Of a DNA stretch of 29,678 bases, positions 16,888-22,876 are shown piece by piece. Source of the DNA: Candidatus Peregrinibacteria bacterium (GTDB lineage: Bacteria; Patescibacteriota; Gracilibacteria; UBA1369; UM-FILTER-53-11); NCBI GenBank assembly GCA_023245725.1, contig JAHFJU010000007.1:2758-32435 (forward strand). Reading direction: 5' to 3'. The notes beneath the pieces are model-generated. The model searched no databases. It was not told the DNA's origin and saw nothing but the letters and a program-made list of their open reading frames with translations. The stretch's first letter is position 1. Each line of letters begins with the position of its first letter. The position numbers were made by a program, and so were the translations under genes.

Positions 16888-16925
16888 AAAAAGAGCATAA
16901 AAGAAAAATCTTCTATGCTCTTTTT
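16888..16925 (-). terminator. Rho-independent terminator of the small secreted-protein gene
   Basis: A strong stem (AAAAAGAGCATA paired with TATGCTCTTTTT, 14-base loop) lies 10 bases after the stop of the gene at 16935-17540. T-runs on both strands make it potentially bidirectional. Confidence 0.85.
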
Positions 16926-16934
16926 ATTCAATTA

Positions 16935-17540
16935 CTAATAACGCTCTGTCTGTTTTGTTCCACTAAAGTGATTTACTACATACCAAGCACCAGCAGCCAA
17001 AGTCATCATATAAAGGTAAGTGGAAAATTCAGGAACCGCAGCTGTATCTGTACCTCCAGACATACCGGTAACAACGAATGAACCACTCGAAACTGTTTCT
17101 GTAATATCAACGTTCCCAGAAGCCCCCGGAGTATCATTAACCAAGTCTACAGTTGTTCCATTTGCCGTTGCGGTAACCCCAATAGCAGTTGCGTTAATTG
17201 CATAAGCAATATTAGTTGCACGAGTTGTTTCGCTTGAACCTCCAGAACCACCAAAATCCATAATAGTATATGAACCATCGCCACATGGTTGATCTTTTGG
17301 CATAAAATCTGTTAAGCCATTAACACATTGACCGCTTGATGATCCTGTAAACATACGTGCCACGAAATTATAAGAGGTAGTACCATCACTTATTGTGAAT
17401 GTTTCATTATAAAACATGCCTAACACACCAGTAATAGAACCTGTTGCCGCAGCCGATGCTGAAACAATAAGAGGGATAGAAACAATCAAGGCAATTAGCC
17501 CAATGCTCAGTTTTTTGCTGAGACTAATTTTCTTTAACAT
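16935..17540 (-). CDS. Secreted beta-rich protein with CTERM-like tail, paralogue 1
   Basis: A 201-residue protein. Signal peptide MLKKISLSKKLSIGLIALIV to about residue 31. The body contains FTISDGTTSYNF and INATAIGVTATANGTTVDLV then NDTPGASGNVDITETV, ending TGMSGG. It resembles a repeat unit found in large secreted bacterial proteins. The C-terminus is tripartite: VPEFSTYLY, a hydrophobic stretch MMTLAAGAWYVV, then a polar/basic end (NHFSGTKQTERY). This resembles PEP-CTERM/PEF-CTERM sorting signals that exosortases cut, though no sortase is in the window. The paralogue at 17648-18253 shares the whole layout. Function is unknown; it is probably a surface-anchored small protein. Confidence 0.75.
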   Translation of the reverse strand: MLKKISLSKKLSIGLIALIVSIPLIVSASAAATGSITGVLGMFYNETFTISDGTTSYNFVARMFTGSSSGQCVNGLTDFMPKDQPCGDGSYTIMDFGGSGGSSETTRATNIAYAINATAIGVTATANGTTVDLVNDTPGASGNVDITETVSSGSFVVTGMSGGTDTAAVPEFSTYLYMMTLAAGAWYVVNHFSGTKQTERY

Positions 17541-17572
17541 AAGAAATTAATTTATAATAAATATTGGTCTCG

Positions 17573-17599
17573 ATTGTATCAGAATATAAGCACAATCAA
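17573..17599 (-). promoter_or_regulatory. Promoter of secreted paralogue 1
   Basis: On the minus strand an extended -10 TGATACAAT (TACAAT at 17573-17578) is preceded by TTGATT (17594-17599) with a 15-base spacer, or TTTGAT with 16. The predicted leader is about 25 bases. Confidence 0.5.
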
Positions 17600-17647
17600 A
17601 TTGTTATATAGAAAATATATTTTCTGAATATCGAGCCGCGAAAAAAA

Positions 17648-18253
17648 CTAATTCCTTCTATATAATTGATTCTCACCCCTAAAGTGATTAATCACATACC
17701 AAGCACCAGCAGCCAAAGTCATCATATAAAGATAAGTGGAAAATTCAGGAACAGGAGCAGAATCATCACCACCTGACATACCTGTAACGACAAATGATTC
17801 ATTTGCAGCAGTTTCAGTAATAGCAACGTTACCAGCAGCGCCAACCGTATCGTTTACCAAATCTACAACCGTATCATTTGCAGTTGCGGTAACTCCTATT
17901 GCAGTTGCATTGATTGCAGCAGCAGCACGAGTAGTCATAGTAGCAGCATCAGAGCCACCGGGGCCACCATTATCTACAACAGTGTCATCACCTTCAAGAC
18001 AAGGCTGCTCATAGTATGTAAAGCCATTATTTAAAGCACATTGACCATTTGCATCACCATTTGAATTTCTGTATAGGAAAGAATACGAAGTCACTCCATC
18101 ACTAATCGTAAAAATATCACCAAAAAAACCAAACTTTGCTCCTGTAATTGAACCTGTCGCCGCAGTAGATGCAAATGCAACAAAAGGAATCAAAAGCATA
18201 ATAGCTGCAACAGAAATGCTCAAAAGTTTGTTTACATGATTTCTTTTAATCAT
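17648..18253 (-). CDS. Secreted beta-rich protein with CTERM-like tail, paralogue 2
   Basis: A 201-residue protein from the ATG at 18253. The longer in-frame start at 18298 would put 15 extra residues before the signal peptide, and the paralogue lacks them. Signal peptide MIKRNHVNKLLSISVAAIML to about residue 31, then TAATGSITG as in paralogue 1. The body matches paralogue 1 (FTISDGVTSYSF, INATAIGVTATANDTVVDLV, TGMSGG). The tail VPEFSTYLYMMTLAAGAWYV is identical, followed by NHFRGENQLYRRN. The DNA for the tail is about 93% identical (70 of 75) to the paralogue, while the middle has drifted, with Cys residues partly conserved. Tandem duplication is evident. Function is unknown; it is likely exported and anchored through its tail. 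Confidence 0.75.
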   Translation of the reverse strand: MIKRNHVNKLLSISVAAIMLLIPFVAFASTAATGSITGAKFGFFGDIFTISDGVTSYSFLYRNSNGDANGQCALNNGFTYYEQPCLEGDDTVVDNGGPGGSDAATMTTRAAAAINATAIGVTATANDTVVDLVNDTVGAAGNVAITETAANESFVVTGMSGGDDSAPVPEFSTYLYMMTLAAGAWYVINHFRGENQLYRRN

Positions 18254-18327
18254 ATGTTTATAAATAACGAATAAAATTACCGAATTTGATGTTACCATTT
18301 ACTCAAAAATTTTCGCCGAAAAACGAA

Positions 18328-18380
18328 TTGCAAAATCAATATAAAACTGTATATGTCTGTGAATTAATGGCATAATGCCA
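18328..18380 (+). promoter_or_regulatory. Promoter and palindrome upstream of the nitroreductase gene
   Basis: TTGCAA (18328-18333) and TATATG (18350-18355) are spaced by 16 bases. A perfect 13-base palindrome TGGCATAATGCCA (18368-18380) lies just downstream of the predicted start site, a common place for a repressor site. Both are pattern-based calls. Confidence 0.4.
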
Positions 18381-18440
18381 ATACTGAGCTATTACAATAT
18401 TTAACCGACTTGTTTTCTAATTTATTAATCCACTAACATT

Positions 18441-19022
18441 ATGAAGACTAGCAGAATACCAACTCACAAAATCAACGAACTAATATTAAACCGATGGTCG
18501 CCACGCGCACTGAGCGAAGAAAAACTTTCGAATGAAGAGTTGATGTCGCTGTTTGAAGCCGCACGTTGGGCTCCTTCATCGTATAATAATCAGCCATGGC
18601 GATTTATTTATGCAACACGCGACTCACAGTTTTGGAACACTTTTGTATCATTGATGGGCGAATTCAACCAATCTTGGGCAAAAAATGCGGCGGCGTTAGT
18701 TGTTCTAGTATCTAAAAAAACATTCGATCACAACGGTGAACCAAGCGTAACGCATAGTTTTGACGCAGGTGCAGCATGGGAAAATCTCGCAATTGAAGCA
18801 GCGTCGCGCAATATAGTCGCACACGGCATGCAGGGATTTGACTACGAAAAGGCACGAACCGAACTTGGCATTCCAGAAGGATATAACGTAGAAATAATGA
18901 TTGCTCTAGGAAAGCTGGGCAACAAAGAAGACTTGCCCGAAATGCTCAAAGAACGAGAGGCCCCATCTGATCGAAAAACACTTGATCAAATTGTTATGGA
19001 GGGTTCATTCAAAAGTGAGTAG
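18441..19022 (+). CDS. Nitroreductase family protein
   Basis: A 193-residue flavoprotein of the nitroreductase family, which reduces nitro compounds, quinones or similar substrates with NAD(P)H and FMN. Visible marks are the N-terminal RWSPRALSEEKLSNEEL (FMN-phosphate-binding Arg residues), FEAARWAPSSYNNQPWRF (the family's core motif), the central helix DAGAAWENLAIEAASRN and the C-terminal IALGKLG. The length is normal for the compact members. It ends in TAG. It is not in an operon with its neighbours; the gene to its right is convergent. Upstream is a promoter with a palindrome that may be a regulator site. The true substrate cannot be told. Confidence 0.92.
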   Translation: MKTSRIPTHKINELILNRWSPRALSEEKLSNEELMSLFEAARWAPSSYNNQPWRFIYATRDSQFWNTFVSLMGEFNQSWAKNAAALVVLVSKKTFDHNGEPSVTHSFDAGAAWENLAIEAASRNIVAHGMQGFDYEKARTELGIPEGYNVEIMIALGKLGNKEDLPEMLKEREAPSDRKTLDQIVMEGSFKSE

Positions 19023-19248
19023 ACATGTACTTGTGGCTTCGCTACATTTTACCGCTCCACTCATTTTTCATTTTGACATAATAAACTCAGTGTTAGTGAA
19101 CATTTTCGTGTGGCTACCTTAATGAAATATGGCAATTATTAACGTTGAAATATAAATATAATCCGTGGCAACTCAGGCTATAATTGTGCAATTAGGCAAA
19201 CCGCTATGGGTACCTCGATGGCTTATGAATAACGAAAAACGACCGTAT

Positions 19249-19268
19249 TTTTGTTCACGTGAACAAAA
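19249..19268. repeat. 20-base perfect palindrome
   Basis: Centre TTCACGTGAA flanked symmetrically by TTTTG and CAAAA. Such a length without mismatch suggests a dimeric protein-binding site or recombination site. Confidence 0.5.
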
Positions 19269-19336
19269 CGGAATAAACTATATTGTTGCTAAAACCTTAA
19301 TATCTGACGAACGGAACAATATCTACTGGTAATTTT

Positions 19337-19348
19337 TCTGGCAGGGGC
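19337..19348 (+). repeat. Copy of tRNA-Trp 3' end (att-like)
   Basis: TCTGGCAGGGGC here is identical, in the same orientation, to 22547-22558. There it covers the CCA end and acceptor stem of tRNA-Trp plus two flanking bases. The position is as expected for the distal end of an element inserted at the 3' end of the tRNA gene. Confidence 0.35.
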
Positions 19349-19501
19349 TAACCAACGAATTTAGAACTTTAAGCTTCTTTGAGTATATACCTAATTGGGA
19401 GTATTTCGCAGAGGTGCTAGGGAAAATCAGAGGCTGCCTAACATCAACACTCAGTACCCCACTTGCGGCTCGCTAGTATTACTCAAATCTACTCAACAAA
19501 A

Positions 19502-20236
19502 CTATTCAGGCTGCGTTAGAAGTTCCTCTGCCACAATTGTGTTTAACGTATATGTTAAATAGACCACTTCCTCAACTGAAAAAATCACTTTTTCCAGAGG
19601 TTTAATTGTACGAGGTACTAATCTATGGCCATGGCTAATTGATTGACCACCTTGAACAGCTACAATTGCTTTCTCTACAGGTACTCCGTCGATAAACATT
19701 GCGGGAATCACTGTATCAAACCTTAAATCTATAGTTTCATTGGAAACGCCTTTCCTGTGTTCTATGATATTTCTAAGTTTAATATAGTTATCAATTGCCA
19801 TTATCGTTTCTTTGCTTACACCTTTTATTTTAGCGAGCTTTTCAGGATTATTTATCTTTCGAGTGCCGACTAAATGCGTATGTTCACGGAATTTAAGAAT
19901 AAGGTAATCTTCAAGATTTTTGGGGTAAACAGTATTTACGGTTAGGGGTATATCAATAACACCGAGAAACAACTCATCCATCGCTAGTCGCAGATCAATT
20001 AAATCGATTAGAAGTCTAACAAGATGACAATAGGTTTTATTCACCTCTTCACTCAATTCTTCACTCGTTGCAAAAGGCAGCCCGATAGTCACGCTACCAG
20101 GCATTGAAGTCGGGCTTTTAAAAGTTCCCTTATTCATCTGTTCAGCAGTAAGCTGTAGGGCAACGGCGGAGGTATGAGTTTTTCGAGCAAACTCTTCTCC
20201 GAAGTATTTCATTGATACAGTTATTTTCCCTTCCAT
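19502..20236 (-). CDS. Unknown protein with a possible HEPN motif
   Basis: A 244-residue protein if started at 20236, where the ATG falls 16 bases after the previous stop. The alternative start at 20278 overlaps the upstream gene by 26 bases. The middle is predicted helical (VNKTYCHLVRLLIDLIDLRL). It then holds IKLRNIIEHRKG, an R-x4-H pattern (Arg155, His160) like the catalytic motif of HEPN RNases. A short beta-rich tail follows (FDTVIPAMFIDGVPVEKAIV). HEPN proteins are frequent in toxin-antitoxin and phage-defence systems. The motif alone is weak evidence, so the HEPN call is tentative. It is the third gene of a tightly spaced minus-strand group with a membrane protein and a PD-(D/E)XK nuclease. 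Confidence 0.55.
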   Translation of the reverse strand: MEGKITVSMKYFGEEFARKTHTSAVALQLTAEQMNKGTFKSPTSMPGSVTIGLPFATSEELSEEVNKTYCHLVRLLIDLIDLRLAMDELFLGVIDIPLTVNTVYPKNLEDYLILKFREHTHLVGTRKINNPEKLAKIKGVSKETIMAIDNYIKLRNIIEHRKGVSNETIDLRFDTVIPAMFIDGVPVEKAIVAVQGGQSISHGHRLVPRTIKPLEKVIFSVEEVVYLTYTLNTIVAEELLTQPE

Positions 20237-20252
20237 AATATGCTGAGTATTA

Positions 20253-20945
20253 TCAATTAGTTTTAGGCATAAACTCAAGAGGTATTTTGGGACTGCCTTC
20301 TTTTGAGCTAGCGTTTAATCTCCACATGTCTCCCTCTCTCACTTTCCATATCTCAAAATACTGAGCACCTACCAAATACCTGTTCTCCTCCGTTATCTCC
20401 AATACAACCATCTTGCCTCTTATGCGTAACTTAGTAGCAGATTCAATAGTAGGGTCTAGTTCAAATGGTAAAAAATATTTTGCTTTGATGCCATGATAAA
20501 AACGTTCACAGTCATACTTCTCATATTGAGTACGCCCATTTTTGTCGAAATTGGCTTCGTCTATTCCTACCTTACTCATGAAGTCACAGTCACGCTGAGC
20601 AAATTTTTGGCTATAGAGCTTAAAGAACTTATAAGTCACGCTTTCATAGGATGCCAAAAATTGCTCCTTATACCAGTCACTATGTACTTTCCTTTCAATT
20701 GCATTGTACATATCTATTGCGCCTCCCTTCGCTAAGTAAAAAATAATAAGCGATGCAAAGAAAATGCCAATTATACTGTCCCAATCCTTCTTCTTCCATG
20801 AGGTTGATAGATCTTTCCAGAGGTTACGCAGTACATCGCATAACGCACCAAAAAGAGAAATGGTTAGCCCAATGAGCAAATGTCTAAAGCCCTTAGAAAG
20901 CCATCTTCCTGCCTGTTGAAGTTCAGATTTCTCAGTAGTGGTCAT
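20253..20945 (-). CDS. Unknown two-TM membrane protein
   Basis: A 230-residue protein from the ATG at 20945, chosen because it avoids a 26-base overlap with the upstream gene; 20984 is the alternative. There are two hydrophobic segments near 22-40 (LLIGLTISLFGALC) and 57-73 (IIGIFFASLIIFYLA), separated by a basic loop (WKKKDW). A soluble C-terminal part of about 150 residues follows, rich in aromatic residues (YKFFKLYSQKF, YFEIWKVREGDMWRL). That part may be a small alpha+beta domain, but I recognise no family. It sits between the nuclease and the possible HEPN gene, with 13- and 16-base gaps, so the three are probably co-transcribed. Confidence 0.6.
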   Translation of the reverse strand: MTTTEKSELQQAGRWLSKGFRHLLIGLTISLFGALCDVLRNLWKDLSTSWKKKDWDSIIGIFFASLIIFYLAKGGAIDMYNAIERKVHSDWYKEQFLASYESVTYKFFKLYSQKFAQRDCDFMSKVGIDEANFDKNGRTQYEKYDCERFYHGIKAKYFLPFELDPTIESATKLRIRGKMVVLEITEENRYLVGAQYFEIWKVREGDMWRLNASSKEGSPKIPLEFMPKTN

Positions 20946-20958
20946 TATAAAAATATAA

Positions 20959-21570
20959 TTAGGTTGGTGTTTGTAGTTTTTCAAGATTTAGTAACCTCCA
21001 GTTCTCTCTGTACTGTTCAAGCCAACCTTGCCCGTGAGTCTTTGTAAATTCGTTGTCACTCGGTAATGTCTTACTGTAGTCAGGAAGAAGCCATCGTATA
21101 TCGTTATCTTTACGAACATGCCCGCCTCTACCTGCTGTATTGAGCCATATCCTGTGCGCTTCTCGTATGGTATCAGCCACTACTGCACTTGGCATAACAA
21201 ATACTACTGGCGGAACTACCGTATCATCAACAAAACAATAATAGAGATTAGGAGAGCTGACAGCTTCTTGCTTCGCCTTCATGTGCCATCCTCTATTTGC
21301 ATTGTGCTGGCTTTTTGTTTTCACCTGAACAGCTGAGGCAAGTTCACCGTCAACATCGGTAACGATAATGTCAGCATTTGGAACACCCTTTGGTGCAAGT
21401 GCTGCAATATATCCCATACGTAACAGTCTATACATTACATAACATTCACCCGCCGCACCTGTTAAAGTTGACTGATTTTTTCGTATATCCTCTTCTTTGA
21501 TAAGCTGCCGAGTTGAATCGTACATTTGTTCCCCAGTCAATTTACGAGGATTTAAGAGTAGCTTTTTCAT
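20959..21570 (-). CDS. PD-(D/E)XK nuclease-like protein
   Basis: A 203-residue protein with a clear PD-(D/E)XK core: Glu42 in the helix GAAGECYVMYRLLRMGY, Asp67 in NADIIVTD, and Gln82-x-Lys84 in SAVQVKTK. This E-D-QxK version matches small group-I-intron-endonuclease-like or resolvase-like folds found in many stand-alone genes. The C-terminal half has a conserved-looking YYCFVDD and FVMPSAVVADTIREAH, a pattern often seen where the protein contacts DNA or a partner. It is the first gene of the three-gene minus-strand group. Its promoter, TGATATTAT, lies 12 bases before the ATG. It could be a restriction or anti-phage nuclease; the target is unknown. Confidence 0.75.
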   Translation of the reverse strand: MKKLLLNPRKLTGEQMYDSTRQLIKEEDIRKNQSTLTGAAGECYVMYRLLRMGYIAALAPKGVPNADIIVTDVDGELASAVQVKTKSQHNANRGWHMKAKQEAVSSPNLYYCFVDDTVVPPVVFVMPSAVVADTIREAHRIWLNTAGRGGHVRKDNDIRWLLPDYSKTLPSDNEFTKTHGQGWLEQYRENWRLLNLEKLQTPT

Positions 21571-21582
21571 AATTCGTTCAAA

Positions 21583-21614
21583 ATAATATCATCTTATAAA
21601 CAATTTGATATAAT
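21583..21614. promoter_or_regulatory. Divergent extended -10 promoters
   Basis: In the 52-base gap, the minus strand has TGATATTAT (21583-21591), 12 bases before the nuclease ATG. The plus strand has TGATATAAT (21606-21614), 8 bases before the DUF3800 ATG. Both are close to the ideal extended -10. The plus-strand message would be leaderless. Confidence 0.6.
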
Positions 21615-21622
21615 TTGCGCAC

Positions 21623-22426
21623 ATGCCCACGAAAAAGAAAAAACTGTATTACTTCATTGACGAATCTGGAGATCCAACATTTTTCGACGCTGAGGGAAAC
21701 TATATTGTAGGAGCTGAAGGATGCTCTCCTATCCTCATTTTGGGCTTTATTAAAACTGAAAAACCTGAGGAGATTCGCCAGGCATTGGCAGCACTTAGGG
21801 AAAAGATTAGTAACGATGAATACCTCAAAACAATTCCCTCGATTAAAAAATCTGCAACAAGTTTTCATGCAAAAAATGATTGCCCAGAAGTGAGAGAAAA
21901 AGTTTTCAAGCTGCTGAAAACACTCCCTTTTAAATGTCAGTTTATTGTCGCTAGAAAACGACTAGATATTTTTACTAAGCGACATCAGAAAAATGAAAAT
22001 GTTTTTTACAATGAGATCATTTCTCGTTTACTTGAAAACAAACTCCACAAAAGTGATTGTGTTCTGTATTTCTCCAAACGCGGCAATCAACTCAAACAGA
22101 TCCACCTCGACAATGCTATTCGTTCAGCCATACTTCGCTTTGAAGAAAAAACAAACACCAAAGTTGAAACAGAAACACAGGTTTACATTCAAGTACCGAC
22201 CGATGAACCGTGCCTTCAAGTTATAGACTATATGAACTGGGCAGTGTATCGGGCATTTACAAAAAAAGAGGAACGATATCTCACATTCCTCAAAGAAAAA
22301 GTGAGCTTTATCTGTGACATTTACGATCTCAAAAAATACCCAAATAATTTCTACTACAAAGCAAATTCCTTCGACATAAACAAAATTAGCCCTTTAGAGC
22401 TAGGGGACGAATCCCGCACGGCATGA
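21623..22426 (+). CDS. DUF3800 family protein
   Basis: A 267-residue protein with the DUF3800 signature YYFIDESGDPTFF at residues 9-21 (Asp13, Glu14, Asp17), a later FHAKND, and the C-terminal CLQVIDYMNWAVYRAF. The family is thought to have an RNase H-like fold with acidic metal-binding residues. It is widespread near defence and mobile genes, but its function is not established. The gene is divergent from the nuclease/TM/HEPN-like group, with both promoters in the short shared gap. Its 3' end overlaps a predicted three-stem RNA/DNA structure (22391-22448) that includes the stop codon. It lies next to tRNA-Trp. Confidence 0.85.
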   Translation: MPTKKKKLYYFIDESGDPTFFDAEGNYIVGAEGCSPILILGFIKTEKPEEIRQALAALREKISNDEYLKTIPSIKKSATSFHAKNDCPEVREKVFKLLKTLPFKCQFIVARKRLDIFTKRHQKNENVFYNEIISRLLENKLHKSDCVLYFSKRGNQLKQIHLDNAIRSAILRFEEKTNTKVETETQVYIQVPTDEPCLQVIDYMNWAVYRAFTKKEERYLTFLKEKVSFICDIYDLKKYPNNFYYKANSFDINKISPLELGDESRTA

Positions 22427-22448
22427 AGCCGACTTTCGCATCTAAAGG
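22391..22448 (+). other. Three-way-junction structure over the 3' end of the DUF3800 gene
   Basis: The outer stem is an 8-bp perfect pair, CCTTTAGA (22391-22398) with TCTAAAGG (22441-22448). Inside are two hairpins: GGG/CCC around ACGAAT (22404-22415) and CGGC/GCCG around ATGAA (22419-22431). The stop codon TGA lies in the second loop. The first hairpin loop resembles a tRNA T-loop. No T-run follows, so it is not a classic terminator. It may be a structured 3' UTR, a processing site or a remnant of a tRNA-like sequence. Confidence 0.45.
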
Positions 22449-22548
22449 ACTAAAAGTAATTATATTATAACTCTTTACCAAAAAAGCAGTCAAATCCCTG
22501 ACATCAGTTGACGTTGGCAATGCCTCACTTTCTGTTCACTGTCCTATC

Positions 22549-22622
22549 TGGCAGGGGCGGAAGGAATCGAACCCTCACTAGCCGCTTTGGAGGCGGATGT
22601 TCTACCACTAAACTACGCCCCT
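22549..22622 (-). tRNA. tRNA-Trp (CCA anticodon)
   Basis: On the minus strand it reads AGGGGCG at the 5' end, D-arm GTTTAGTGGTAGAAC, anticodon loop CTCCAAA (anticodon CCA) closed by CCGC/GCGG, T-arm GAGGGTTCGATTCCTTC, acceptor CGCCCCT, discriminator G and an encoded CCA. The AGGGGCG/CGCCCCT acceptor with G73 is classic for bacterial tRNA-Trp. Length is 74 bases with CCA. Confidence 0.95.
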
Positions 22623-22758
22623 ATACTTATTACGTAGCTCGCACATGGTATAAGGCAACGGAGATTCTTGCAAGATGTCGTTTTTTAATACCAATTCATT
22701 CATTTATATTCAAAATAGCAACATTTATTGGATTCATTTTGCGCTTTCCTGCACCCAC

Positions 22759-22786
22759 TTGCGTAATTTTTAAAATAGTGTATATT
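22759..22786 (+). promoter_or_regulatory. Promoter of the cadherin-like repeat gene
   Basis: TTGCGT (22759-22764) and TATATT (22781-22786) with a 16-base spacer, about 90 bases before the TTG start. Nothing else in 22623-22876 looks coding. Confidence 0.45.
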
Positions 22787-22876
22787 CACCAGCCATCCTC
22801 ATATATAGCGCCTGAATACTATATGTGCTACATATAAGGACAATTAACATACTATTTTATTCATCCACACACCGCC

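Larger units (their letters stand above)
19165..19476 (+). pseudogene. Possible small or decayed ORF with one internal stop
   Basis: From GTG (19165) the frame runs 55 codons (ATQAIIVQLGKPLWVP ... ISDERNNIYW) to TAA at 19330. It then continues open for 47 codons (FFWQGLTNEF ... TPLAAR) to TAG at 19474. The residue mix (many W, R, P, E) is protein-like, but I recognise no family. There is no ribosome binding site. It may be chance. Confidence 0.2.
19023..19501. other. Intergenic stretch with palindrome and a possible decayed ORF
   Basis: Lies between convergent genes. It holds a 20-base perfect palindrome (19249-19268). It also holds a plus-strand frame from GTG 19165 to TAA 19330 that stays open afterwards to TAG 19474, and a 12-base copy of the tRNA-Trp 3' end (19337-19348). 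No terminator with a solid stem is visible. Confidence 0.5.

Noticed and set aside
22391..22448. Hammerhead ribozyme
   Set aside because: The three-stem shape invites it, but the CTGATGA core is absent on both strands.
22508..22837. 109-codon plus-strand frame across the tRNA
   Set aside because: It runs antisense through tRNA-Trp and is composed of tRNA and promoter sequence.
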